Assembly: GCF_051622035.1 (NCBI RefSeq)
Contig: NC_135366.1
Coordinates: 873,001 to 937,000, forward strand
DNA from: Arctopsyche grandis
Lineage: Eukaryota > Arthropoda > Insecta > Trichoptera > Hydropsychidae
Length of the DNA: 64,000 bases
Reading direction: 5' to 3'
Shown: in pieces, positions 1 to 12,303 of the stretch
Layout: every line of letters starts with the position of its first letter
Numbering within the stretch: the stretch's first letter is position 1
Notes under the pieces: generated by a model
Told to the model about the DNA's origin: nothing
Database searches by the model: none
Seen by the model: the letters and a program-made list of their open reading frames with translations, nothing else
Translations under genes and position numbers: made by a program

Positions 1-166
1 AAACGATCGACCTGGAGTCATAAATATCCAAGTCTGACCAGCAGCATTGCAGATATACTCAGAATAAATTCTTTTCAATCGAGGTCAACTCACGGGATCG
101 AACCCGGTGCTTCTCGGTGCTAGGCAAAAGTCCAACCACCGAGCCATGCTGCTGGCTCGGTGGTTG
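1..166 (-). repeat. tRNA-derived SINE, minus strand, cut by window start
   Basis: Read on the minus strand, positions about 155 down to 90 form a tRNA-like head. An A-box-like TGGCTCGGTGG lies at 137-147 and a good pol III B-box, GGTTCGATCCC, near 94-104. The body ends in GGTCGATCGTTT, and the same tail occurs at 20,265 and near 9,800, so this is a dispersed family. Positions 131-166 also form a hairpin with a 14-bp stem (CCAACCACCGAGCC paired with GGCTCGGTGGTTGG), as though the head had been copied in inverted orientation. The 3' end runs off the window. Confidence 0.7.
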
Positions 167-328
167 GCCGTTCTTATATGTACATATGTATGTATATATG
201 ATTATATAAATGTGTATTATTCTCGTCTATTATGTGTATTATATATGTATTACCTGGCCACAGTGTCATATTGAGGTAGCATATGTTTATTAAAATAAAA
301 ATAAAATATATGTATGTATATATATGTG

Positions 329-430
329 CACATCCTGTATATCCAGGATGTGCATCCTGGATATACAGGATGCACATCCTGTATATACATTTGTATATAC
401 TGGTACATCCTGTATATACATTTGAACCCA
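329..430. repeat. Palindromic CATCCTGTATAT repeat cluster
   Basis: CATCCTGTATATCCAGGATG is followed directly by its near-inverse TGCATCCTGGATATACAGGA. Further CATCCTGTATATACAT units continue to about 420. The palindrome abuts the left end of the piggyBac relic. It probably arose by local duplication. No coding content is seen. Confidence 0.65.
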
Positions 431-1930
431 CGCGGTCAGTTATGAACTTACTCGATGTATGCCAGCGCGGTCATTCACGGCATTTTACAATTTTGCGTCG
501 TAAAATAAAGGGATCACTCAGGCCGGCCGTAAAACCTTTCGTTACGCTTGGTTAGATGTTGGTGATGAATTTTAAGAAAGTCACACGAAATTAAATCAGT
601 TCCTTTTGGAGTTTTGAGGGAATAACATCGAGCGCTTTTCGACTTGCAGATATGTCGAAGAGAAAACATACGTAAGTTTTTTATTTTTACATATTTTTTA
701 TTTATCTTTATGTTTCTAATACAGTAGGACTTATTGTATAATATGCATAAGAGAAATTGCGTTTATATATCTCATATTCCTGAAAAAAAAAAATCAAAAG
801 TCGACGGAGTCGTATATGACTCCTTGGGATAATGACACATATTTTTTTCCAGAGAATGCAATTTTACTACTGCAGAGATACGGGAAGAAATTGATAATTG
901 GGACGAGTCTCAACTTCCGGATTCCACATACATACATATTACCACCCCTGGAAACTGATATTCGGTTAAAGAAAAAAGTAGGGTGGAAATCAATCAACCA
1001 TTTAGTATAAATATGTATAATAAATATATGGGTGGGGCTGATCAAATGGATAACCATATTTCTAACTATAACATAAGTATTAGAGGGAAAAAATGGTACA
1101 TGCCTATTCTGTTTTGGAACATCGATGTAGCTGTGAATAACGCTTGGATTCTAAGCAAAAGTTTTGGTTGTAAATTTGATAAATTAGGATTTATCAGACA
1201 GGTAACAGAGACGTTGTGCAAGTGTTATGGTCAAAAACGAAAACAATTGGTCCCATTCAGACCCGGCAAAGTTAATCAAAATCAAAAGGAAGTTGGAAGA
1301 CATTTGATATTGGTCAAACAGAAAAGGAGAAATTGTGGACACTGTAAAAATAAAACGTTTTCCGCTTGTGATAACTGTGAAATTCCATTGCATGACAAAT
1401 GTTTTGTACCGTATCATAATAATTAATTATTTTGTCTTCATGTATTTTGTTTTTACGACTTTTGAACCCAAAATCTCGTTTATGACATTTCTTCTTTTAA
1501 AAGGGTGCACCCTTTTTTTTGTTGACGATGTGTATATGTCACAATATATGTACCTACGTGTGTTATGTTATGCGATTTGAAAATATCATTTATCGAAGAG
1601 ATGCGTGTTTGTTATTTTTAAAATTAATTTTATAAATTTCTTAACAATAAAATTACAAATAACCAGTGAGAAAGTATTATAACTGATTATGTGACTCCAT
1701 TGTGATTTTTGTTTTATTTTAAAAAACATGTTTCATTAGCCCCAAAGGTCGTTCACGACACCACCTTGAAAAAAATTAAAAATGTTGAAAAATCAATTAA
1801 TTATCCATCCCTATCCTATAAAAAATATTTCCCATGAAATAACTCAAAGATTTTGGAAAATAAACGAAAAAATAGTCCTGGGCACATGGGACATGTGTTT
1901 TCACGCGAGCTCTGGGTTCAAATGGGTTAA
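417..1930 (+). mobile_element. Decayed piggyBac-type DNA transposon
   Basis: The right end reads ...GGGTTCAAATGGGTTAA at 1912-1930, so an inverted CATTTGAACCC terminus abuts the TTAA target that is typical of piggyBac. A matching CATTTGAACCC occurs at about 417-428 on the left, but no TTAA is left there and the adjacent sequence is the CATCCTGTATAT repeat. The interior retains the C-terminal transposase coding region (983-1426). The N-terminal DNA-binding part and most of the catalytic core are missing. The total of about 1.5 kb is well below the usual 2.4 kb or more. The left boundary is an inference. Confidence 0.6.
983..1426 (+). pseudogene. piggyBac transposase, C-terminal fragment
   Basis: A 147-codon open frame carries the hallmark motif MYNKYMGGADQMDN, where GG(V/A)D holds the third catalytic aspartate of the piggyBac family. 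It is followed by an RGKKWYMPILFW segment and ends in a cysteine-rich zinc-binding tail (CGHCKNK..., CDNCEIPLHDKC). The frame stops naturally after the cysteine domain. The first two catalytic aspartates and the N-terminus are absent upstream, where the frames are interrupted. The apparent start is simply where the open frame begins. The fragment is not expected to be active. Confidence 0.85.
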
Positions 1931-2772
1931 AAGTCATGTCATTTATGAAAAAAAATAAAATACAATATACATAAACCTTGTATGATGTTTTTATTTTATA
2001 AAAGTATACCAACATACATATTCATGTATGCTCACACCCTAACATATTGAGATTCACTGAAAAAAATTCAGAAAATCACACAAACACATATCTACATATG
2101 TACATATGTACATAGGTAAAAGTTTAAAAATTGATATTTAATCTGCATACATACATATTTGCAAACAAATAAAAAAAAAGTTCATTGTAAGTAATACTTA
2201 CATACATACATACAATACATCAAATCACATTCAACTCGGATAAGTCAGAGGTTTTCAACCTTAATTTCGCACATCAAAAATACTATATACAATCGATTTA
2301 ATACAAAATATAATAGATTAAAGTTCGAGACTCTCGATATTCAAAAATTCGACCGATTAATCATTCAAAACCCCTAAATACACAGTCGGAACGCCAGCAT
2401 ATTATATATTATGCATGAGTTCTCAGAAAAACTAATAATACATTTCGACACTACATGGTATAAATAATATCGATATGAATTTGAGCTGAAATTTATCGAA
2501 ACACTTTCGTTGTTCACTTTAATACACTTTTCACATACTCCACTGACATTGAAACATATCTACATTCTTCGTAACTGAAAAAGACTACAATTCTTTTGTA
2601 TAGTGAATTCAAAGAACGATGACCTCCTTGGCACGCGTATACTACATACATTCGTATAATACAAAATTTTAATTTGTTATTCAAAGTTTTTCCTATCGAC
2701 AATAGATAGTTGCGGTTCGTTCATATTGTACGAAAGGTGTATAGACTTCGTAATTAAGGCGTGTGTACACTA
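1931..2772. other. AT-rich intergenic DNA, no gene seen
   Basis: Low-complexity AT-rich sequence with short TACATATGTA palindromes around 2090-2115. No open frame or recognisable element is supported. Confidence 0.6.
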
Positions 2773-2882
2773 GAGCCTCCAATTCGAATATTCGAATACC
2801 GAATATATTCGTCCGTATTCGAAGATTTTATTATTTGCTATTCGATATTCGAATAGTTGAAATTACAAATATTCGGAGGCTC
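2773..2882. mobile_element. 110-bp MITE, TA target site
   Basis: The termini GAGCCTCCAA and GGAGGCTC are inverted and are flanked on both sides by TA (2771-2772 and 2883-2884). The interior is rich in TTCGAATA self-complementary words and would fold into one hairpin. The TA target suggests Tc1/mariner-type mobilisation, but no transposase match can be shown here. Confidence 0.55.
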
Positions 2883-3029
2883 TAGACTGTACAACTAGTA
2901 AGTAGAAAAGAAGAGAATGTAAATCGTCTACTTAGAAATAAACAGGTCGTGTTAATCAATGCCTTTTTAAGTAAAGCTGATAATTTTGCGCGCGATCTAT
3001 TCGTCCAAGTAATTTATTGTTATCATGAT

Positions 3030-3240
3030 AATTCTTTTATTCGTTTATAGTTTTGGACCATTGTGGCATTACAGGAAGAACCTATTGCGCTATAATAGCC
3101 AACATTTGAAAAAGAGAAGAACACTAAAATAAAATACAATAACATGTATAAAATAAAAAAGCAAAAGCAGAAAAACATGATAAAAAAATAATAAAAGACA
3201 AAAGAAAAACAATACATAAAAATGAAGATAAGGTGAAAAA
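3030..3240 (-). repeat. LINE 3' tail, copy 1
   Basis: Read on the minus strand this ends in ...GCGCAATAGG...CCACAATGGTCCAAAAC and then an AT-rich tail. The copies at 3300-3500 and 9040-9110 share this layout, and the last is attached to a LINE reverse-transcriptase C-terminus. The piece is therefore interpreted as a 5'-truncated LINE 3' UTR. It contains no coding sequence. Confidence 0.5.
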
Positions 3241-3299
3241 ATTAAATAAAAGAATAAATAAAATCCTCAAATCCGATTCTTATTTAATATAAAGTGAGT

Positions 3300-3500
3300 A
3301 CAATATTTATTTAAGCATTAGTTTGGACCATTGTGGCAAATCCGGATAAACCAAATGCGTCACAATGGCGTCCATAAGAAAATAAGAGAGAAAAATAAAA
3401 AAAATAATAAATTTATAGATAAAAAGAAATAAAAGGTAAAAGCAGAAAAATACTATAAAACAAAAGAAAAATAGTAATAAAAAAATATTATTGGTTAGTG
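3300..3500 (-). repeat. LINE 3' tail, copy 2
   Basis: The minus strand reads GACGCATTTGGTTTATCCGG...CCACAATGGTCCAAAC and then an AAATAAATA-like end. It has the same design as the neighbouring copy and as the LINE at 9040-9523. The pyrimidine-rich, AT-rich sequence up to about 3680 is probably more of the same 3' UTR. Confidence 0.5.
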
Positions 3501-4229
3501 TGTATGCAAATGGGTCAAATGTGAACATAAAAAGCTTAAGCACGATGCAATTGCATATACATATGTAGATTGATATGCAAGAGAGTGAACATTTGAAGAC
3601 GAAGGTGAATACCAGGTGAAGTCCATGAAAATAAACGATGGTGTGCAAAAATGTTTCAATTAATGAAATGTATGACATTAATGTATGTCATTTATGAGGG
3701 GAGGGGGGGGCGCAACTCAAAAATGTGATGGTTACTTTACATGGGTCTCAAAAGTAAAACTCAAAATACCGAAAAAGAAAATTTGAAATTGTATTATAAG
3801 AGGATTAGCAAATTAGTATTGTCAAATTTATCTAGAGATCTTTATCGAGTTTATGGCTACATATAGCTTATGACGTAATTCAACTTTCGATATTTTCGAT
3901 GTCTACGTCAGACCAGTGTTGAAAGTAGAGGAGGGGGGGGGGAGCATAATTTAGGAGAATTTATAATTGAACTTTACTTTTAATAGTAATCACTAAGTAC
4001 TATTCACTAAATAGTATTCAATAAATACTATTCACTTGGTACACCTTTATTTTATTTCAAATACTATTAACTTAAAAATAAATATTATTCACTTGGTACA
4101 CTTTATCTTCATTTTATTTGCAATACTGATACGTTATTCTATACCATTCCATCATGAATTCTTAATTGAATAGTTTTCAGTTGGCAATTGAATGTTCGAG
4201 ATCATTTTGAAGAAATATGATATATTCAT

Positions 4230-4430
4230 CTTCTATCTTCCATCATCTTTCTGATTTATACAAATGCTAAATGCATGTTATTTATTCAATTAGTTTTAAA
4301 ACTCATATTTTTTCTTTTCTTTTCTTATATTAATATTGTGTTTTATTTTGTTTGTTTTATTGTTCTATTTATAATATTATTGTTCAATGGTCCTTGCGGC
4401 CGTATATGTAAAGTAAGTAAATAAATCTAT
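4230..4430 (+). repeat. Possible plus-strand LINE 3' end
   Basis: A T-rich stretch leads into CAATGGTCCTTGCGGCCG and then AAAGTAAGTAAATAAATC, resembling the LINE tails in the 3-9 kb region but on the other strand. No coding remnant is attached, so the assignment is weak. Confidence 0.35.
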
Positions 4431-4490
4431 GATAAAATATGAATTAATCAATTATAATTTTTTTTCTTACTTTGTTTATTTGTGATTTGG

Positions 4491-4607
4491 TCAGCGTTGC
4501 CAGTACAAAAATAACGTGTGATCTAGTAATTTTTAAGTGCAAATAAATAAAGTTGCCAGTAAAAAAAAACAACGTGTGATTTAGTAATTTTAAAGTGCAA
4601 ATAAATA
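4491..4607. repeat. Two-copy tandem duplication of about 60 bp
   Basis: The unit GTTGCCAGTA...AACGTGTGAT(C/T)TAGTAATTTTxAAGTGCAAATAAAT occurs twice head to tail with few differences. Confidence 0.7.
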
Positions 4608-6148
4608 TTTTTTTTAATATACATATATTTGTTGAATATTGAAATCATTTATTTATTGTTGAATGTTTTTAATTACAATAAAATAATTTGTTTTTCATAC
4701 ACATATTAAGTGTAAATTATTACTATCAAAGTGAAAATGGTCAATATTAAAGTCCATTTAATAAGCGCCCCAAAGTTAAGAGTAGACCGCGCGCGCATTC
4801 ATTAGCTTATCTCGCGTGACTAATATTATATAACCAATGGAGACACTTTGGATGCTTCTTTATTTGCATCGTATATATACATACATATGTGTGTATAAGT
4901 TTTTGGTATATTTTTGACTGTATGTGTGCGAAATCGTCTTAGCTTTGTCGTCAGTGGTGGGGGGCGCGACTCAAGCAAGCAGACCGATCTATAGATCTAC
5001 AATGAAAATTAAAATTTATTACAACGTGTGTATTTTTGATCAAAGTTCGTTCAACGTGACTATACCACGGTGTCTTAAGTGTTTGGTTATTCTGCATAAT
5101 AGTAGTTGGCACCGGTAGCTCTATTGTGTCTTTTTTCACACCATATTTGTATACACCTAGTGTGCTGCATATAGTACAACGTATACGTAGTGGGACCACC
5201 TTTATTTATTACGATATCATTAAACGTCACTTATGACAATGTGTGTATCGATTATTATAAAATCGACTTGTTTGCAAAGTGCATATACGTATATGTAGAA
5301 TCGATTGTGTTGCTCGCATTTTCTAATCAATGTCAGCCACCTGACCTAGACACAGTGGTCAACACTCTCGAGATGCATCTGCCGTAAATGTACGTTTATA
5401 AAATCAGTGAAAGTGGCAGGTAGAAGATGATGTGTTGTTGTGGAAAGTGAAAGACGAACTGGTCGATATTTTGTACGAATTAATTGAACGTACATAATAT
5501 ACCTAATATAATAATTTCCTTTCTTTTTCTCGATTTGAAAGGCAGCTCGCATGTCTATTATACGTGCATGTGTATGTTCATTGGAAGAGTTCGATGATGT
5601 TTGACCTGTTGTATAGGTTTTGGTAAGTCATTTGATGAAAGGTCAACTTGTGATGATATGTGGTGTGTTTTTTTTTATTTTATTGATTGATTGTGTTTAC
5701 GTTGGCTGGCGTTACTATTGCTTTATTTAATAGCAAATTGATAAACAAAATTAGATAAAAAAAGTTATGCCAACCATTGACGAAAAGATTTGTCGGAAGA
5801 TAAGTCTGCCGATAAATTTCTAACTACGAAATATTCGTAGCGAGAGACTCGACGAGAAAAATATCGAAGGACAAATCTTTCAATTTCGTTTCTAAGAATC
5901 ATTTCAAGATATTATTTTGGGATAAAAAAATCGGATGTGACCAACCGATGACTTAACCTACAAATGTATTTGAGGAATATAAGAAGTATAGAAAAAATAA
6001 TTCGATAATGACGCACACATACCAGTTATGAGTTGAGGTAGGATAGTCACAGTGCTATCTATTGTTCGGCAAACCTTTAACAATGCATTTACAACCTTTG
6101 AACAATACACGGCCCCCTCAGGCTCCGGTGACTAGTTATGAGTTATGA
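4608..6148. other. Intergenic DNA, no gene seen
   Basis: AT-rich sequence containing a GC-richer patch at 4760-4990 and a small hairpin near 5825-5845 (CTACGAA/TTCGTAG). Open frames are below 90 codons, with no recognisable motif. Nothing further is supported. Confidence 0.5.
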
Positions 6149-6292
6149 GGTAGACCGGAAGCGTGCTTTTTCCAGGAATCAGGGCGTTTTGGGTCTATTT
6201 ACAAATATAGAGTGCAAAAAAAAGGTTCTTCATAAAATTGAACAAAGCAGAGCGAACAATTTACAATGAACGGCACGCTTCCGGTCCTACCT
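6149..6292. mobile_element. 144-bp MITE with AGGTAGACCGG termini
   Basis: The termini AGGTAGACCGGAAGCGTGC (left) and GCACGCTTCCGGTCCTACCT (right) are inverted copies. AGTTATGAG occurs on both sides (about 6141-6149 and 6295-6303) and is the likely target duplication, although the exact boundary is ambiguous by a few bases. Non-coding and about 140 bp, as for a MITE. Confidence 0.6.
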
Positions 6293-6339
6293 GTAGTTAT
6301 GAGAGCATTTTCGATACAAGTTTGAGCAATAATGTAGGG

Positions 6340-6640
6340 AAACTCTCGCAAGGCAAAAGTTCTACTTCCGGTTTACGGATTTTTTTCAAAAAATTTTGTT
6401 ACTTAATATATCTATATCTAATATATATATTTTCGAAAAACACATTGTATGTATGTTTGTTTGTTTGTTAGGTTCGTAGAGTCCGTGACGTTAAATTTAA
6501 TAAAAAATCAAATAAATATCTAAATAAATTTAAATAAAATAAAACTATTCAAATAAATTTAATAAAATGTTTACTATTATATTGGCCATGTTTAAGCGGT
6601 TTATATTACAAATACCGAGCGAAGTCGGGTAAAAATACTA
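6340..6640 (+). mobile_element. Helitron-like 3' end
   Basis: The block ends in a short hairpin, CCGAGCGAAGTCGG, followed about 10 bases later by CTAG and a T. That is the layout of a Helitron 3' terminus (hairpin then CTRR, inserted before T). The upstream 180 bp (GGTTCGTAGA(G/A)TCCGTGACG onward) recurs at 18,725-18,925. The 5' end was not located, and no Rep/helicase coding is present, so this is at most a non-autonomous copy. Confidence 0.4.
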
Positions 6641-9039
6641 GTACATTATAATCATAATATATCACGAAAAATAATTTTAGAGCTCAAAACAAAATAATGA
6701 AATATTATTAAAAAAAAAATTACTATTATACTTCCGGCTTACGAATTCTATACAAAACCTTATCAACTCTAAGTTAGTACATAAAAAATATAAATATAAT
6801 TTTTCAGCTCGTAACGTTTAGTAGTGTGTAAAAATTCGTATGCACTTAAGATTTTTGACCTTTCTTTTAAGAGGAAAAAATCCAAGTTGAAATCCATACA
6901 ATTTGCTCAGTTTTGAGAAAAGTTAAATTGAAATGTTAAATGGACTACTAATAAAATATTGATTTAAAATTGGGAGTGATGATATACATAAGTACCATAC
7001 ATACATATGTATATAGGTCAATTTCTGAAAAATGTGTATTTGAAAAAAGTCAAATACAGGTACATATTTGGGTGATTATATACAGACGGTGCGCAATTAA
7101 GGGTAACGATATACACACTGGAAAGTTGAGTATTTACGTTTTCCACCCCAAAAACTTTTTGATCACACCTAATTTAGGTATGTATATACATAAATGTATA
7201 GTAGAAATCCAGGAAACATAACTGTATAAATACTACAATATATGGTCAAAGCATATTCCAAAAAGAGTCATCAATCACAAGCAAGTACATCCGTAGAATA
7301 TTACTAGACTCGCACATACATAATGCGGCAATAAAACTTAGGTACATAATATATTAACGCATTTAGCTATTATTTGGATAATTTCATATATAAGTTACAC
7401 ATATGTATACATACGTCATCATATTATAAAATTTAAATGTCTCTCGCTAACGTAAGGATGCTAATATGAGCTGACATTTATATTTTTGTAACCTTTCCCG
7501 ATTTTTACTCTTTCATATTTTTTTTGTATCCGGCCTATTAATTCGGGCGTACGTTACGTCAGCGATTCTCAAAGTCGTAAATTTCTCGAGATGGATAGAC
7601 GTGACTGGGTTAAGTTCAAAATATGTTTATTATGTATGAACATATGTGAGGAAGGCCGAAACTTCCGAAACGTATTTTAAGACTTATGTATGTATGAAGA
7701 TGCACGGTTTTATTTCCACAGTGGTTTTCGAAGTTTTTATCTTATTTGAACTAAAAGTTTGTACTAAATATTTTTCCATGTAGTATAACTGACAGATATG
7801 AATATAATCAGTGTCACCCGAGCCAAATTTGTTACTTAATAAGGGCCAAATAAGCAAAAACGTAAATATTTATTTTACTTTCCATTTTATATGTACGTAT
7901 ATGTGTGCATATAAAGCTATTACTAATTCTTGGTTTACTTTGGACTAGTGAGTGGCAACTCTTATCTACATATGTATGTTTTCATGGAAGGAAACATACG
8001 TGCATTATTAGAAGCATACGCCTATTCTCAATTTACACGGTAGACTGGTTTTACAAATGATGATAAGCCGAATAGACACCAATATATTTTTTGTGTCCAG
8101 ACATTTAATATGAAGTAAACTAACATTTATTCCCAGTTATTTTGTTTAAAAAAAAGTATTTTGAAAGTGAAACAGACTCAAAAAATCGGAAACAAAAGGT
8201 CATTCAGGAAGAAAAAGCCAGTTTTTTAAGGTTAACATTAACATCGACGTTATCGTAATAATTGTCTTGCATCCATTTCAATTCAGCGTAAATGGCTATA
8301 AACTCAGATATTTGTTTAATATTAAAACGAATATATAACGTGAAATACTATTTGAGTAACGAAAAATTTAATAACGTAGAAAAAATAACAGCGCGCTTTT
8401 GTCGGGGTACTTTATTAGTATTGCGCGCAAATGTCGGGGTGTCGTATTTTTTGATTTGCACAATTGTTTGGTTTTGGTTAACTAAAAACCGTGTAGATTA
8501 AAACCAGAATGCTTCAATTATTTCATTTATATGTATACTTACGGTTTTGAGAAATATTCGTGTAAAATCGATTGATAATGTTTTTATTAAAAAAAATATA
8601 ATTATTCCTAATGTAATTGCAACCAGAAATAAATTAATATTTTACAATTTATTTTCAACGTAAATAATTAACAATTTTAGCAATTTGACGTAATTAGTAT
8701 ATTATAATAAGAAATGAAGTTTACTAAAACCAAATTTAACTTCCGTATCTTTATTACCGTTCAACTGAAGGAGTTTCTTCATCGGTTTTATCAGTTTAAC
8801 GATGTAAATATTTGTTCATGAGGATTAGAAACCAGTGGTTTTCAAATTCAGTCACGGTGTTAAAAAAAACATAAAAGTCAAGACCATATTTTAATTTAGA
8901 ATATTTATCACGGATTTCAGTTAATTTTTGATCTTTATGAGTTCAACAATGGAAACAGAAGCTAGACAGCGCTTCTAAAAATATGCAAAACTTCACGAAC
9001 AATAATTTTACGCTATGCATGTACTACTAATAATATTTA
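6641..9039. other. AT-rich intergenic DNA, no gene seen
   Basis: No coding region is supported. It holds TACATACATATG-type microsatellite tracts (7005, 7400, 7970) and, at about 8392-8450, a short GTCGGGGT direct repeat that resembles sequence near 22,975. Confidence 0.5.
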
Positions 9040-9523
9040 TTTATGTAAGTTTAAGTTTTGACCATTGTGACATTACCGGAGTCCCTAATGCGCCACAATT
9101 ATCGAAAAAATACGAGAGAGATGAGAAAAAAATATATATACATTAAAAATAATAGAATTATAATAATAGCAGATAAATTAAAAATATATCAAATAATAAA
9201 ATACAAAGTACGGAATGTTGCATCTACAATCACGACCAAATACAAAACATAACCTGCGAGGCCCAAATGGAAGAGAGAAGATCAAAATTCCACTCATACA
9301 TCACGTTAAATTACTAAAATAATGATGAGCGCAGGCTACCAGGCAAACAAGTTAAAATAATCTCCAATAACCTACGCTCACCGAGGTGAAAAATATCATA
9401 TTCAGGCTCAGCAGCAATGATTTCATTGAGAAGTCGAATAGCTCTTGGAATAGGAGCCATTCGATAAAGAACTGTGCGGGCAGGAAGTACAACCATCAAA
9501 TGATGACGGTTGAACACACGCAC
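9040..9523 (-). mobile_element. LINE fragment: reverse-transcriptase C-terminus plus 3' UTR
   Basis: The minus-strand frame at 9314-9523 contains PARTVLYRMAPIPRAIRLLN and then DIFHLGERR. This is the conserved end of ORF2 proteins in insect non-LTR retrotransposons, where an aromatic and proline-rich fold is followed by R-x-L-N and D-(I/L)-F. Downstream on that strand is an AT-rich 3' UTR ending in GGCGCATTAGGG...CACAATGGTCAAAACTT and an AAATAAAT-type tail near 9040. The element is severely 5'-truncated, as is usual for LINE insertions. Confidence 0.65.
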
Positions 9524-9690
9524 ATAATTATTAATATAAAAAATACATATGATTTAATTCCTTTTTACAAAATTTGGTACACATATGAACAACGTATTTA
9601 GACTGTATACAGGGTTTGGAATGAGTCTTAAGATTTTTTTCAATTTCATCCTCCCGAGCAACGCCGGCTTGTCATATATACATATATATA

Positions 9691-9830
9691 GAACCAGCAG
9701 TCTAGTGGTGAGTGTTGTATTCTTTCGTGCAAGGTGTCACGGGTTCGATTCCCACTTGTTCGAGTCTCGTTGTTGGCCAGACCTCGGTTTGTCGAGGTCG
9801 ATCGTCTCTTATCAGAATTTGCCAATTTTT
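9691..9830 (+). repeat. tRNA-derived SINE, plus strand
   Basis: CAGTCTAGTGGTGAG serves as an A-box-like start, and GGTTCGATTCC at 9742-9752 is a perfect B-box. The body GTTGGCCAGACCTCGGTTTG followed by GAGGTCGATCGTCTC matches the bodies of the copies at 1-90 and 20,265-20,330. This is the clearest SINE copy in the window. A real tRNA gene is excluded by the extended body and poor acceptor pairing. Confidence 0.75.
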
Positions 9831-12303
9831 CTGATTTTCATTGATACAGTTCCTGTAAAATTGGCTTTTCCTAACCAAATTTCTATTGCAAACCTTGAGT
9901 TATTGTTATATCTCAGGTTTCGCCAGACTTCACTCGATAGATGTCTCTGTAGATGATTATTGAATGTAAAAATTCGTATTGTTACATGAAAAATGTTATT
10001 AATCATATTACTCTACGATGTTTGTAATGGCTGACCATAGATGTCAGGTGTCGTTTCAATTTACATGTCTATGTATGTCATAATTATGTATTTAATATGT
10101 ATATGTAATACTAAGCCCGCTTTAAAGGTCACGGAATTTGACCCTTAAAGCCCTCAACATGAGGCCACCACCCCCCCGACGAATACAGTCCAAGAGACCC
10201 TTTCGTCGGAGAACGAGACGGTTGTTCATGAATATCGCACAAGAACAACCGCACATCACTGTTCTAATAAAAAAACCACACTGTACATAACCAAGTACAA
10301 AATTAACAACAACGCATGAACACATAAAGCGCGCATGCGGTAGGAAACAAAACCTGAGATGTGCCGTGCGAATGCACGCACACCTCAAGTAAACATACAT
10401 GTATATGTAATACAAGCTGAACCCGGCATGCGTTGCAATGCCATAATAACGCATGCGATTCCCGTTCCTGTTCCCGTTCTCGCTCTTGTTCCCGTTCCCG
10501 TTCCCATTTGTCGGAAAAACGCAGGCAGCGAACACATTTGAAATTATTGCGTTGCAATGACATTCATTCTCGTTTTTTTCATAGTAATCTTCCCGGACAT
10601 GCATACAACAAATCCTGAAACTTCCATCGTTATCGGTTCATTGACTTAGGAGCTTATTCGAGACACACACACATACATTCATTTTTATATATATAGAAGA
10701 TATAATTTGTCGAGTCTTAATCTGTTTGGCACACTCGCCGCTTTGGAGCAATCTGTTAGGCCAGTGTGCATGATTAATTACTACAGAATTTGGTATACTA
10801 TCTCACAATACTCTGGTTTAGACTGTAGGCTACATCGTTTTCTGAACAATTTCCGTTTTAAACACCTCTATTTCAAAATTCACAAGCAACTCGACTAGCT
10901 ATTGACCGCGCTCAAACAAGCCTGTGCAAACCGAAACACCGTGCAAATCGAGGGACAGGTGCGTGCCCCCTCACTCGCGAGCCACCGTTTTGCCAACGCG
11001 TGGAAAAACACACACATAACCATGTGCCTCTCTCGATGCAGTGTGAAAACAACTGTGTGAAAGTGAAAACGCGACTCTTGCTCGCTTGCGATATCTTCTC
11101 GTGTTCATCTGACTCGAACACCTCAGTGAAAATTGTTTATTGCTGAAAATAAATATTACTAAAATAATATTACCGTAGTATGTTCACGCACTTATCTGTG
11201 ATCTGTCGTTTCCTCGCAGAATTCGATGAATAACTTTTAAACGGTGCGTATGTCTATCTATATGTGGATCTCGTCTAGTTAAGGCCGGTGTAAACGCGGA
11301 TTTACTTTTTATTTTCGTACCCTCTCGGCTATTTTCAGAGTAGTGTCGTGTTGGTTTAATTGATTTGAGGATGTTATGGTGTATTCAATCGTTTGGAAGT
11401 TTGAACTGAAGATTGGGAAAATGTCTGCGATGTTTGGTTTAGTGGATTGTAAAGTGTGAAATTTAAATTGAATGAATTTTTCATGAAAAGCTTTGGTTTC
11501 AATGTGTGTTCATATGTGCTGTTTTGAATGAATTTTGAGCTGTCAAATTATATGACTTATTAAAATTAAGTAGAAATTTGAATTATTTTTGTCAAAAAGA
11601 GTTGAAAGTTGGAAAAATTAATTTAAATGGAGAACTTATTTAAAACAATTTTCCAAATTTAGAGTAAGGTCAAATTTAAAGTATAAAAATATACCAAATA
11701 AATAGAAATAATATTCCACTGTAACATTATATACCAAATTTGACAATTCAAAAAAGAGATTTGCATAATGAATAAACACACATACAAACACGTATTAATT
11801 TTAAATGATTTTCATATATGTATGTATATGAAGATATACAATTATTTAGAGCAGTAGTAACCAATCTGCAAGGCTATTTATGACTTTTCCGAGGCAATTT
11901 TTGGTTCCATTTAAGGAACTCTTATAAGCTTTTATATTAAATATGTATAAGAAATTATTAATTTTCCATAAGATATTATTAAATATAATAAAAAAATATC
12001 TACAGCGCATTTAGAATTTAAGATAAGAAATGATTCCCAATCTGAATTGCTTGGAAATTTTTCTGCTCGTGTCCCAAAAATTGGACCCGAATAAAAAAGG
12101 TTGAAAACCATCAAAGATTTATAAATATAGCTCAATTTAAGTTCGTATGTATTGATTTATTCATAATGAAAAAATGAAAATTGATGAAATTCTGTAATTT
12201 TAGAAAAAAAAAGTCATCTTCCGCGCATTTATTTATTTATTAAAACATATAGGGGGTTGATATAGGCTTTTTGCCTTTAGCCAAACAATTTGAAATGCTA
12301 CTG
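9831..12303. other. Intergenic DNA with a CCCGTT repeat and a GC-richer block
   Basis: At 10,415-10,510 the sequence AGCTGAACCCGGCATGCGTT leads into a (CCCGTT)-like microsatellite, and the same combination recurs at 18,979-19,085. At 10,900-11,350 the base composition rises above its surroundings and includes CAG|GTGCGT near 10,956. This could be a promoter or 5' exon, but nothing ties it to a gene. The remainder is AT-rich with no supported coding. Confidence 0.4.

Noticed and set aside
340..430. CRISPR-like spaced repeats
   Set aside because: Eukaryotic DNA; the units are palindromic and contiguous, without unique spacers.
3023..3678. Hydrophobic minus-strand open frames that look like membrane proteins
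   Set aside because: Phe/Ile/Tyr runs arise from A/T-rich LINE 3' UTR sequence.
9691..9760. Possible tRNA gene
   Set aside because: Good A- and B-boxes, but no closed acceptor stem and an attached body shared with other dispersed copies; a SINE explains it.
10122..10604. A 160-codon minus-strand open frame
   Set aside because: Includes the CCCGTT repeat read as Asn-Gly and Glu-Arg strings, with no recognisable domain; overlaps a dispersed repeat.
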